Assembly (NCBI RefSeq): GCF_009914315.1
Contig: NZ_CP042596.1
Location: 3,472,001-3,536,000, forward strand
Direction: 5' to 3'
Source of the DNA: Granulicella sp. WH15
GTDB taxonomy: Bacteria > Acidobacteriota > Terriglobia > Terriglobales > Acidobacteriaceae
DNA: 64,000 nt
The position numbers and the translations under genes are program-made. Every line of letters begins with the position of its first letter. Position 1 is the stretch's first letter. The notes beneath the pieces were generated by a model. That model did not search any database and was not told the DNA's origin. It saw nothing but the letters and a program-made list of their open reading frames with translations. Shown here in pieces: positions 45,535 to 54,030 of this stretch.

Positions 45535-46937
45535 TTACTTACCGGTGCCGGACAGCTCCGTCAGCAGCATCCCGCTCGCCTGCGATACGCTCCCCGCCCC
45601 CAGCGTCAGGATCACATCGTTCTCCTTCGCCTCGGCCACCAGCTTCATCACCGCCTCGGCCATCGACGGCGAATAAGCCACCTTCGCCCCGCCCGTCACC
45701 CGCTTCGCCAGCGCCTCCGCCGTCACGCCCTCGATCGGCTCCTCGCTGGCCGCGTAGATATCCAGCATCTCCACCGTATCGGCATCACCAAACGCCCCCG
45801 CGAACTCCTCCATCAGATCCCGCGTCCGCGTATAGCGGTGCGGCTGAAAGAGCACATGCACCCGCTTGTACCCGGCCTCCCGAGCCGCCGCCAGCGTCGC
45901 TTTGATCTCCGTCGGATGGTGGCCGTAGTCGTCCACCACCGTCACCCCGCCGACCGTCCCCTTCACCTGAAACCGCCGGTCCACCCCACGGAAGCTGGCT
46001 AGCCCCGTCGCAATCTCCGCCGGGGAGACCCCGAGCTGCACCCCCACCGCAATCGCCGCCGTGGCGTTCAGCACGTTGTGCCGACCGGGCACATGCAGCG
46101 AGAACGGCCCCATCAGCACCCCGCGATAGTTCACCCCGAAGCTGGCGTTGCAGTCCGCCCGCGCGGGCAGCATCTCCAGCCGGAAGTCCGCGTCCTCGTG
46201 CTCGCCGTAGGTGTAGACCCGGCGGCGCACCCGCCCGATCACCCCGCGCAGCCGCTCGTTGTCGATGCAGGCCGTGGTCGCCCCGTAGAACGGCAGCGAG
46301 TCCATAAACTGAACGAACGCGTCGTCCACATCCTCCAGGCTCTTGTAGCAGTCCATGTGCTCCCGGTCGAGGTTCGTCACCACGGCCAGCACCGGCGACA
46401 GCTTCAAAAATGAGCGGTCGCTCTCGTCGGCTTCGGCAACGAGATACTGGCTCTGGCCGAGCCGTGCATTCGACCCCATCGCGTCCACGCGTCCGCCCAC
46501 AACTACCGTGGGATCAATGCTTTGCAGCACCGCCGCGATCATCGACGTGGTCGTCGTCTTGCCGTGCATCCCGGCCACGGCGATGCCGTACTTCAGCCGC
46601 ATCAGCTCGGCCAGCATCTCCGCCCGCTGGATCACCGGAATCTTCCGCCGCCGCGCCTCCACCACCTCCGGGTTCGTGGCCGAGACGGCCGAGCTGGTCA
46701 CCACCACATCGCTCGCCGCCGCGTTCCCCGCCGCGTGGCCCTCGAAGATAATCGCCCGAGCCCCGCCAGCCGGTCAGTCGCGGCCGACCGCCGCAGGTCG
46801 GAGCCGGAGACGCTGTACCCCAGCGTCAGCAGGATCTCCGCGATCCCGCTCATCCCGATGCCGCCGATCCCAATAAAGTGAACCCGCTGTGAAGAGGCGA
46901 AAAACATATGGCCAGGCTTGAATCCAGAAGCAAACAT
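45535..46937 (-). CDS. murC: UDP-N-acetylmuramate-L-alanine ligase MurC, apparently frameshifted
   Basis: MurC adds L-alanine to UDP-MurNAc. The N-terminal part ('[27 protein letters not shown]', from about 46890) is read in one frame to about 46757; from there the rest ('[11 protein letters not shown]', '[11 protein letters not shown]', then the ATP loop '[13 protein letters not shown]', and '[14 protein letters not shown]') is in another. One missing base in the CCC run at 46755 to 46757 would join them. MurC is essential, so a sequence error is the likelier cause, but a real mutation cannot be ruled out. The start could be 46937 or, ten codons on, 46907. Confidence 0.88.
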
Positions 46938-47029
46938 GCCCTCACTTTATCAGCCGACCGGCGCAGGCGTAACATGATTGCAGGGGCTGCGTCTTATAGG
47001 TAGGCAGGCGCGAGCCGCCCGGAGACACC

Positions 47030-47698
47030 ATGAACACGTACAACAGCTACCCGACCATTATCGACGCCACCCGTGAAGAGACCGCCGGCCTTCTGGCCAA
47101 GGTTCTCGGCATCACCTCCCTCGGCTTCCTCATCACGGCCGGCGGTGTCGCCACCGCGCCCGAATGGGGAATGTTCGTCGGCATGATCGCTGTCTTCGGC
47201 CTGGTCTTCGCCATCAACTTCGCACGCCGCCGCAACGCTACCATGGCGCTTTCGCTCTTCCTCGCCCTCACGTACTTCATGGGCTGGGAGATCGCGCCGA
47301 TCATCCAGCACTACGTCCACACCGCCGGTCCCGCCGTGGTCTTCAATGCGGCCGCCACCACCGGACTGGGCATGGCCGTCATGGGCTGCGTCGCCTACCT
47401 GTTCAACATCGACTACCGCCGCGTCGCGGGCATCGGACTCGCCGCGCTGCTCTGCCTGGTGGTCGCGGGCATCCTCAGCATGTTCTTCCACTTCATGCAG
47501 CCCAGCACCTACTCCTGGCTGACGCTGGGGATCTTCTCGCTGCTCACGGTGGGCGACTTCGCCCGCATCCGCGCCGCCAGCCGTGCGGGTGTCGATAACT
47601 CCTCCGCCGTCGTTCTCGCCCTCTCCATCTATCTGGACGCCATCAATATATTCCTGGCCGTCCTGCAACTGATGGGCGGAAACCGCCGCCGCAACTAA
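47030..47698 (+). CDS. Bax inhibitor-1/YccA family membrane protein
   Basis: This 222-residue protein has seven membrane segments, as the BI-1 (TMBIM) family does. 'KVLGITSLGFLITAGGVATAP' opens it, and 'SAVVLALSIYLDAINIFLAVLQLMGG' near the end is the family signature with the conserved Asp. In bacteria members such as YccA bind FtsH and moderate its activity; some are calcium leak channels. It is on the opposite strand to the dcw genes around it and starts 92 bases from murC, divergent. A candidate hairpin follows. Confidence 0.85.
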   Translation: MNTYNSYPTIIDATREETAGLLAKVLGITSLGFLITAGGVATAPEWGMFVGMIAVFGLVFAINFARRRNATMALSLFLALTYFMGWEIAPIIQHYVHTAGPAVVFNAAATTGLGMAVMGCVAYLFNIDYRRVAGIGLAALLCLVVAGILSMFFHFMQPSTYSWLTLGIFSLLTVGDFARIRAASRAGVDNSSAVVLALSIYLDAINIFLAVLQLMGGNRRRN

Positions 47699-47708
47699 AC
47701 ACTGGTTC

Positions 47709-47741
47709 TTGCGGGTGGGATCGTTTTCCTCCCACCCGCAA
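47709..47741 (+). terminator. 12-bp hairpin after the BI-1 gene
   Basis: TTGCGGGTGGGA at 47709 pairs perfectly with TCCCACCCGCAA at 47730 around TCGTTTTCC. No T run follows. It separates the BI-1 gene from the acetamidase-family gene. Confidence 0.65.
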
Positions 47742-47785
47742 CACCCCTTGGGTTACAGTCAAGAAAACGAAACCCAAGGAACCCC

Positions 47786-48841
47786 ATGCGCCTTTGTCCG
47801 CCCATCTCTGGCCTTCTGGCACTCACAGCCTTTTTTGCTGCCCCCCTGCACGCCCAGAAGACGCTGCTCGCCACCCCCACCACGGTCGTCTGGGGTAACT
47901 ACGACCCGCACCACGCCCCCGCCCTCACCGTAAACTCCGGCGACACCGTCAAGATCCAGACCCTCTCCACCTGCGGCCCCACCGAGCGCCTGCACGCCAT
48001 GGGCGTGCCTGACGCCGAGATTCCCCAGTACGCCAAGGACATCTACACCCAGTTCCCCGCCGACCAGAAGGGTCCCGGCGGCCATATTCTGACTGGCCCC
48101 GTCGCCATCGCCGACGCCAAGCCGGGCGATGTCCTCGAGATCCGCATCCAGAAGATCGACATCGACGTGCCCTGGGCCTGCAACTCCTTCGGCGTAGGCC
48201 GCGGCTTCCTGCCCGACGACTTCCCCTACGCCCGCACCAAGCTCATCCGGCTGGACCGCGACAAGATGCTGGCCGACTTCGCCCCCGGCGTCAAGATTCC
48301 ACTGCACCCCTTCTTCGGCTCCATGGGCATCGCCACGCCCTCGGCCAAGACCAACTCCGGCCCGCCGTGGATGAACGCGGGCAACATGGATAACAAGGAG
48401 CTGGTCGCCGGAACCACGCTCTTCCTACCCATCAACTCCGACGGAGCCAACTTCGAGGTCGGCGACGGCCACGCCGGACAGGGCAACGGCGAGGTGGACA
48501 TCACCGCGCTCGAGACCCAGCTCACCGGCACCTTCCAGTTCATCCTGCACAAGGGCTCGCTGGCCGACGCGCACCGGCTGGTCTGGCCCCGCGCCGAGAC
48601 CCCGACCCAATACATCTCTATGGGATTCAACGAGGACCTGGTCCGCACCACCGAGATGGCCATCCGCAACATGATTACCTTCCTCTCGGAGCAGAACCCC
48701 GACCACCCGCTCCTAAGCCGCGAGGACGCCTACGCCCTCATCTCCACGGCCTGCGACGTCGATATCACCCAACTGGTCGATATGCCTCGCTACGGCGTCC
48801 ACGTCATGTGCCCCAAGAACCTCTTCACCACCCGGAAGTAA
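47786..48841 (+). CDS. Secreted acetamidase/formamidase family protein
   Basis: The 351-residue protein has an N-terminal signal peptide (to about 'APLHAQ') and the FmdA/AmdA fold: 'VVWGNYDPHHAPALTVNSGDTVKIQT', 'GHILTGPVAIADAKPGDVLEIRI', 'FFGSMGIATPS', 'GGNMDNKELVAGTTLFLPI'-like 'AGNMDNKELVAGTTLFLPI', and 'GDGHAGQGNGEV'. These hold the catalytic and metal residues of the family. Export is unusual for a formamidase and suggests an extracytoplasmic substrate. It is followed by a canonical terminator. Confidence 0.88.
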   Translation: MRLCPPISGLLALTAFFAAPLHAQKTLLATPTTVVWGNYDPHHAPALTVNSGDTVKIQTLSTCGPTERLHAMGVPDAEIPQYAKDIYTQFPADQKGPGGHILTGPVAIADAKPGDVLEIRIQKIDIDVPWACNSFGVGRGFLPDDFPYARTKLIRLDRDKMLADFAPGVKIPLHPFFGSMGIATPSAKTNSGPPWMNAGNMDNKELVAGTTLFLPINSDGANFEVGDGHAGQGNGEVDITALETQLTGTFQFILHKGSLADAHRLVWPRAETPTQYISMGFNEDLVRTTEMAIRNMITFLSEQNPDHPLLSREDAYALISTACDVDITQLVDMPRYGVHVMCPKNLFTTRK

Positions 48842-48847
48842 CCTCAC

Positions 48848-48894
48848 AAAAACAGGTGCCACTATCTCGACGTCGAGGTGGGCACCTGTTTTTT
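48848..48894 (+). terminator. Terminator after the acetamidase-family gene
   Basis: AAAAACAGGTGCC at 48848 pairs with GGCACCTGTTTTT starting at 48881, with an inner CTCGACGTCGAG palindrome, and T6 at the 3' side. The A run on the left also makes it work on the minus strand. Confidence 0.85.
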
Positions 48895-49057
48895 ACGCGA
48901 AGCGTCGAGAACCGCACGAAGTGCCGCCCGTCCGGCGTTAGGACGCTTTTGCTTGTTTTTGTTGTCATTCAGGAGCGAAGCGGAGGAATCTGCTTCTGTT
49001 GTTGCCATTGCTCTTGTCTCTGAGGCGGGCTTTAGCCCCGAGGGATGCTTTCTTCTC
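48893..49057. repeat. Repeat locus 7: inverted B then A
   Basis: B is on the minus strand (48893 to 48957): ACGCGAAGCGT, then GCACGAAGTGC, then the CGCCC/GGGCG-type stem. A is on the plus strand (48964 to 49057), starting GTCATTCAGGAGCGAAGCGG and containing GGGC-TTTA-GCCC near 49028. The rest of the 356-base gap to 49198 has no gene; a leader lies from about 49060. Confidence 0.78.
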
Positions 49058-49197
49058 CCCACATTCCATTCGTTTCCCTCCTCCCCAGGCTCATGCAACA
49101 AATATCTAAACCTCGTGTCTAATAAACTGAGAGCCGCACCGCCTCGCACCGGCGTAAGACCGGCATAGCGAAGGCAGGCGCGGCAACAGAGGATCTT

Positions 49198-50280
49198 ATG
49201 CAGATCGCGACCCGCAAGACTCCGTTCACGAAGACCCTCATGGCTGGTGCTCTCCTGGCCGTGCCGATGACTCTCGCCGCACAGGCCCCGCAGTACCCGC
49301 CTCAGCAGCCCGGCTACGATCCCCAGGCCCAGCAGCAGCAGCAAGCTTATTCGCCGCCGCAGCAGCAGGGATACCCTCCTCAGCAACAGCAGGGCTATCC
49401 GCCCCAGCAACAGGGTTACCCCCAGCAGCAGCCCGGCTACGGCGATCCCAACCAGGGCGGCTATCCCCCCCAGGATCAGGGCCCTGGCGATCCGAATCAA
49501 GACCCCAATCAGCTAGGCTACGCCCCCGACCCGCAAGGTCCGCAGGACGGCCAGCAGATCGTTGCCCAGGCTCCGCCCCCTATTCCCGACTACGATCAGC
49601 CCGACAGCCCCGGCGACGGCTACATCTGGACGCCCGGTTACTGGGCCTGGGGGCCCGGCGGCTACGTCTGGGTGCCCGGCGCGTGGGTTGAGGCTCCCTA
49701 CTCCGGCGCTCTCTGGACCCCCGGCTACTGGGGCTACGGCGGCGGCGGTTACTTCTGGAACGCCGGATACTGGGGCCCGGTTGTCGGCTACTACGGCGGC
49801 ATCAACTACGGCTTCGGCTTCTTCGGCGCAGGCTTCTACGGCGGCGCATGGCGCGGCGGACACTTCTTCTACAACCGGGAGTACGTCCACGTCGGCCCAG
49901 GAGTGCGTAACGTCTACAACCAACACTTCGACAACATCCACAACGTCCGTCCTGGCGGCGGAGCGGCCTTCAGCGCTCACAACGGTGGCCGCGCCCCTGG
50001 CAACTTCGGCAGCCGTCCGGGCGGCACCTTCAACGACCGCGGACATGCTGCCGCCGAGGCCCACGGCTTCCCCGCGTCGCCGAATCGCGGCAACTTCAAC
50101 AGCGCGCCTCGTGGCGGAGCGCCTGCCGGTAACCCCGGCGGACAGTTCCGTGGCGGTCAGGCTCCGGCTGGTAGTGGCCAGTTCCACGGTGGTGGAGCAC
50201 CTGCGGGCGGCGGCTTCCACGGCGCTCCTGCCGGAGGCGGCGGCGGAGCACACGGCGGTGGCGGCGGCGGCCACCACTAG
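49198..50280 (+). CDS. Secreted YXWGXW-repeat, Gln/Gly-rich protein
   Basis: The 360-residue protein has a signal peptide (to about 'MTLAAQAPQ'), a Pro/Gln/Tyr/Gly-rich stretch with repeated 'PPQQQQGYPPQQ' units (residues 35 to 110), then the YXWGXW repeats ('GYIWTPGYWAWGPGGYVWVPGAWVEAP', 'LWTPGYWGYGGGGYFWNAGYWGP'), and a Gly/His/Asn-rich tail ending in four His. Such proteins are outer-surface or periplasmic and of unknown function. A Shine-Dalgarno GAGGATCTT precedes the ATG. It converges with murG; a repeat locus separates them. Confidence 0.85.
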   Translation: MQIATRKTPFTKTLMAGALLAVPMTLAAQAPQYPPQQPGYDPQAQQQQQAYSPPQQQGYPPQQQQGYPPQQQGYPQQQPGYGDPNQGGYPPQDQGPGDPNQDPNQLGYAPDPQGPQDGQQIVAQAPPPIPDYDQPDSPGDGYIWTPGYWAWGPGGYVWVPGAWVEAPYSGALWTPGYWGYGGGGYFWNAGYWGPVVGYYGGINYGFGFFGAGFYGGAWRGGHFFYNREYVHVGPGVRNVYNQHFDNIHNVRPGGGAAFSAHNGGRAPGNFGSRPGGTFNDRGHAAAEAHGFPASPNRGNFNSAPRGGAPAGNPGGQFRGGQAPAGSGQFHGGGAPAGGGFHGAPAGGGGGAHGGGGGGHH

Positions 50281-50468
50281 GGTACTTCGTACCGTTCTCG
50301 GGGCGGTATGAGTAAGTGATCCTCTGAGGTCCTCCCGTTGGTCGGAAGCGAGCATTCTTCGTTTCCGACCAGCGGGAGGACAGTTGCTCTTAAACCACCC
50401 AGACAAGTATGAAAGTCACGAAGTGACCGCCCTCCGCGCAGGAGGCCCGTCCGGCAGGACAGTCTTCC
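50281..50468. repeat. Repeat locus 8: B-type hairpin, long D hairpin, inverted C
   Basis: GGTAC-TTC-GTACC (50281 to 50293) opens the locus, followed by a 19-bp D stem: GTCCTCCCGTTGGTCGGAA (50329 to 50347) with TTCCGACCAGCGGGAGGAC (50363 to 50381), one G.U pair. Inverted C holds GTCAC/GTGAC (50415 to 50427), CCTCC/GGAGG (50431 to 50445) and GTCC/GGAC (50449 to 50460), and ends beside the murG stop (50468). No gene is present. Confidence 0.8.
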
Positions 50469-51538
50469 TAAGGCCGAGCCAGCCGCAGGCACATCCGGGC
50501 GATCTGCCCGGCGGCATCGGCGTGGGCCAGCCCCCGAGCCGCCTCGCCCATCCGGCTCCGTCGTGCGGAATCCTCCAATAGATCCGCTACCACAGCTCCC
50601 AGCCGCTCCGGGTTCAGCTCCGACTCCAGTACCATCACCGCCGCACCGGCTTCCACCAACACATCCGCGTTTTTCCTCTGGTGGTCGTCCGCCGCCGCCG
50701 CAAACGGCACCAGCACCGACGCCCGCCCCGCAGCCGCCAGCTCCGCCACCGTGCTCGCTCCGCTCCGGCAGACGATCAGGTCAGCCCCGCCGATCTCCTC
50801 CACCATGCCGTCGAGGTAAGGCACCACCCGCACCCGCTCCGAGACCACTCCAGCGGAACGAAAAGCCTCGGCGGTTGTCTCGCCGTGCCGCCCACCGGCC
50901 TGATGCACAATCTCCAGTGCCGGGAACTGCTCCAGTAGACCACTTGCTACCGACGGCATCACCCGGTTCAAAACCTGAGCCCCCTGACTGCCGCCGAAGA
51001 CCAGCAGCCGCAGAGCACCGGCCTGCTTCGGAGCCAGTGCAAAGAACTCTTTCCTTACCGGAATCCCCGTCACCTCGGCCCGCCGGAAGTAGCTCGTCGT
51101 GGCCGCGAAGTTCACCGCCGCCGCGCCCACCAGCCTGCCCACCAGCCGGTTCGCCAGCCCCGGAACCGCGTTCGGCTCGAATGCCAGCGTCGGTACCCGC
51201 AGCAGGATCGCCGCCATCATCGCCGGTCCCGAGGCGTATCCACCCACGCCGACGACGACATCCGGCTTGAAGCTCCGCAGCAGCCCCGCGCAGCGCAGCA
51301 GGCCCAGCGGCAGGTCGGCAAACGTCCGCACCCGCGTCATCAGGCTGACGTTCTTGAGTTGGCCGACCTTAATCAGCTCCAGCGCGAAGCCCGCCTCGGG
51401 CACCAGCCGCGTCTCCAGCCCGCGTGCCGTACCCACGAACCGTACCTCGGCCCCGTGCGCGTCGCGCAGCTCGCGTGCGATGGCCAGCGCCGGAATCACA
51501 TGCCCCCCGGTGCCTCCACCGGCGATTAGAACCCGCAT
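50468..51538 (-). CDS. murG: Undecaprenyl-PP-MurNAc-pentapeptide GlcNAc transferase
   Basis: MurG makes lipid II from lipid I on the inner leaf of the membrane. The 356-residue protein has the N-terminal 'IAGGGTGGHVIPALAIARELR' loop, the G-loop 2 region 'VGVGGYASGPAMMAAIL' and the C-terminal 'VFGGSQGAQVLNRVMPSV', with the donor-binding 'ADLIVCRSGASTVAELAAAGRASVLVPFAAAADDHQ'. Length equals E. coli MurG. Its ATG overlaps the ftsW stop (ATGA). Confidence 0.95.
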   Translation of the reverse strand: MRVLIAGGGTGGHVIPALAIARELRDAHGAEVRFVGTARGLETRLVPEAGFALELIKVGQLKNVSLMTRVRTFADLPLGLLRCAGLLRSFKPDVVVGVGGYASGPAMMAAILLRVPTLAFEPNAVPGLANRLVGRLVGAAAVNFAATTSYFRRAEVTGIPVRKEFFALAPKQAGALRLLVFGGSQGAQVLNRVMPSVASGLLEQFPALEIVHQAGGRHGETTAEAFRSAGVVSERVRVVPYLDGMVEEIGGADLIVCRSGASTVAELAAAGRASVLVPFAAAADDHQRKNADVLVEAGAAVMVLESELNPERLGAVVADLLEDSARRSRMGEAARGLAHADAAGQIARMCLRLARP

Positions 51539-52632
51539 CAGTCGATTTCCCGGGTGATGTTCAGCAGCACGCCCATTCCGGCCAGCGTCACAAAGAGCGA
51601 GGTGCCGCCGAAGGAGACAAACGGCAGCGTGATGCCCTTCGTCGGCAGCAGCGCCAGCGAAACGCTGACGTTGAAGAACGCCTGGATCAGGATGGCCGAC
51701 GTAAGCCCGAACGCCAGGAACCGTGCGAACGGATCGGTGGAGAGGTACGCCGCCCGCAACCCGCGATAGCCCAGCAGGCAGAACATCCCCACCAGCGCCA
51801 GCGCGCCGATCAGCCCCAGTTCCTCAGAGATATTGGCGAAAATGAAGTCCGTGTGCGGCTCCGGCAGGTAGAAGAGCTTCTGCACGCCCTCCATCAACCC
51901 CTTGCCCCATAGCCCGCCCGTCCCCACGGCGATGAGCGATTGCAGGATGTGGAATCCGGCTCCGCGCGGGTCCGCATCGGGGTTCAGGAAGACCTTCATG
52001 CGGGCCAGACGCCAGGGCACGAAGAAGAGCATGTACGCCATCACGGGCGAGGCGCAGAGCAGCGCAATCCAGATCCAGCGCATCTGCAAGCCCGCCAGAT
52101 AAAGCATCAAAAGCGTTACAGATGCGCAGACCAGCGCCGTGCCCAGGTCCGGCTCCTTCAGGATGAGCGCGACGAAGACCAGCGGCGGCAGCGCGGCCCG
52201 CAGCACCGTCTCCTTCCAATCGTCCATCTTGTGGATGCGCGTCTGCAAAAAATACGCGAGGAAGAGGATGACCACCGGCCCGGCCAGCTCCGACGGCTGA
52301 AACGTGAAGAAGCCGCCGAAGCGGAACCAGCGGTGCGTGTGGTGCGAGTCGTGCATCGCGAAGACGCCGACGAGCAGCAGCAGCGTGACCGCCATCGCGG
52401 GGAAGACGACCTTGGGGTTGTTGTAGCGGCGGTAGTCGATGCGCATCAGGATCGTCAGCGCGATCATCCCGGCCAGCGCGAAGACCGCCTGCTTGGCCAC
52501 GAACGGATATGGCGAGCCGGAGTTGGCCTTGGCCATCACGGCCGAGGCGGAGAAGACCATCACCAGCCCGAAGAGGACCAGCAACAGCACCACGCCAAAC
52601 AGCCATTTATCGACGCCAACCCGTTTCGCCAT
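51538..52632 (-). CDS. ftsW: Lipid II polymerase FtsW (SEDS family)
   Basis: FtsW polymerises septal peptidoglycan with FtsI. The 364-residue protein has ten membrane segments; family signatures are 'FRFGGFFTFQPSELAGPVVILFLAYFL', 'LKEPDLGTALVCASVTLLML' and 'TDFIFANISEELGLIGAL', which include the conserved Asp of the central cavity. 'PTKGITLPFVSFGGTSLFVTLAGMGVLLNI' ends it. It overlaps murG and follows murD by 17 bases. An FtsW rather than RodA identity follows from the dcw context. Confidence 0.93.
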   Translation of the reverse strand: MAKRVGVDKWLFGVVLLLVLFGLVMVFSASAVMAKANSGSPYPFVAKQAVFALAGMIALTILMRIDYRRYNNPKVVFPAMAVTLLLLVGVFAMHDSHHTHRWFRFGGFFTFQPSELAGPVVILFLAYFLQTRIHKMDDWKETVLRAALPPLVFVALILKEPDLGTALVCASVTLLMLYLAGLQMRWIWIALLCASPVMAYMLFFVPWRLARMKVFLNPDADPRGAGFHILQSLIAVGTGGLWGKGLMEGVQKLFYLPEPHTDFIFANISEELGLIGALALVGMFCLLGYRGLRAAYLSTDPFARFLAFGLTSAILIQAFFNVSVSLALLPTKGITLPFVSFGGTSLFVTLAGMGVLLNITREID

Positions 52633-52649
52633 CGAGACCGAATCCTCTG

Positions 52650-54020
52650 CTACTTCTTCATCGCCAGCACGAGTTCACGGAAGACGCGACCGCGATGCTC
52701 GTAGTTCTCGAACTGGTCGAAGCTCGAACACGCGGGGGCCAAAAGCACTACGTCGCCCGGCACAGCGGCCTCCGCAGCCTTTGCCAGCGCGGCGTCCAGC
52801 GTTCCCGCAGACTCTATCTTCACGACTCCCGCCAGCTCGCGCTCGATCTTTTGCGCGGCCGAACCTATCGTGTAAACAACGCGCACCCGCTCGCGCAGCA
52901 GCGGCGCAAGCTGCGTGTAGTCGGAGTCCTTGTCCTTGCCGCCGAGGATCAGGTGAACGCCGCCCGCGAACGAGGCCACCGCCTTCATGGTCGCGTCCAC
53001 GTTGGTGGCCTTCGAGTCGTTGTAGTACTCCACGTCTGCGATCTTCGCCACTCGCTCCAGCCGGTGCTCAACCGCGTGAAACGCCGCGACCGACGCACGA
53101 ATGCTCTCAGCGGGAACGCCCGCGAGCCGCGCCGCGCAGACCGCTGCCAGCACGTTCTCCACGTTATGCGAACCCTTCAGCGGAATCTCCGCGATGGGCA
53201 GAATCGGCTCCGGCGTGGCCGTCTCGGACGCCTTGAAGAACAGGCTCTCGCCATGTACAAACGTACCCTGCTTGATCTGCCGCGTGGCGCTGAACCAGAA
53301 GATCTGCGCCTTGGTTTTGGCCGCGACCATCTGGGTCGCCTTGTCTTCAGCATTTAGAACGAGAAAGTCATCGGCGTCCTGCTGTCCAGTGATCTTTGTC
53401 TTCGCCGCCGCGTAGTTCGCAAAGCTGCCATGCCGGTCCAGGTGGTCCGGCGTAATGTTCAGCACCACAGCGATCTTCGGCTTGAACTCGATCACCGTCT
53501 CCAGTTGGAAGCTCGAGACCTCGAGCACGCTCCAACTCTCGGGCGTGCTCTCGCCGATCAGCTCGATCACCGGCAGGCCGATGTTGCCGCCCACCAGCGT
53601 CGGTAGGCCCGCGTCTTCAAATATCTTGCCCACCAGCGTCGTCGTGGTCGTCTTGCCGTTCGAGCCGGTGATGGCAACCACGCGCCCCTCCAGAAACCGG
53701 CTCGCCAGCTCCAGCTCGCCGATCACCGTCTGCCCAAAGGCCAGCGCCTGTTTCACCTCGGGCGTATCCAGCGGCACGCCCGGCGAGACCACGATCAGGT
53801 CTTGCCGACGAAAGGTCAGGAGACCGTGGCCGCCCGACTCCACCATGATGCCGACCTCGAGCAGCGCCGGAATATCCTTGGCCAGCGCAGACGCGCTGCG
53901 GGTATCGCTCACCGTCACCTGAGCGCCGCGTGCCTTCAGAAACAGGGCCGCCGCCAGCCCGGATTTCCCCAGTCCCACCACCAGTACGCGTTTCTTCTTC
54001 AGTTCCATCTCTGCCGCCAT
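52650..54020 (-). CDS. murD: UDP-MurNAc-L-alanine:D-glutamate ligase
   Basis: MurD adds D-glutamate. The 456-residue protein starts 'ELKKKRVLVVGLGKSGLAAALFL' (nucleotide fold of the N-domain), has the ATP loop 'VVAITGSNGKTTTTTLVGK' near residue 115, and 'VEYYNDSKATNVDATMKAVASFAGGVHLILGGKDKD', which is typical of MurD, in the last third. Length fits. The ATG at 54020 or the one at 54008 ('MELKKKR') may be the start. It lies 10 bases downstream of mraY. Confidence 0.95.
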   Translation of the reverse strand: MAAEMELKKKRVLVVGLGKSGLAAALFLKARGAQVTVSDTRSASALAKDIPALLEVGIMVESGGHGLLTFRRQDLIVVSPGVPLDTPEVKQALAFGQTVIGELELASRFLEGRVVAITGSNGKTTTTTLVGKIFEDAGLPTLVGGNIGLPVIELIGESTPESWSVLEVSSFQLETVIEFKPKIAVVLNITPDHLDRHGSFANYAAAKTKITGQQDADDFLVLNAEDKATQMVAAKTKAQIFWFSATRQIKQGTFVHGESLFFKASETATPEPILPIAEIPLKGSHNVENVLAAVCAARLAGVPAESIRASVAAFHAVEHRLERVAKIADVEYYNDSKATNVDATMKAVASFAGGVHLILGGKDKDSDYTQLAPLLRERVRVVYTIGSAAQKIERELAGVVKIESAGTLDAALAKAAEAAVPGDVVLLAPACSSFDQFENYEHRGRVFRELVLAMKK

Positions 54021-54030
54021 GCCTTCCAGC

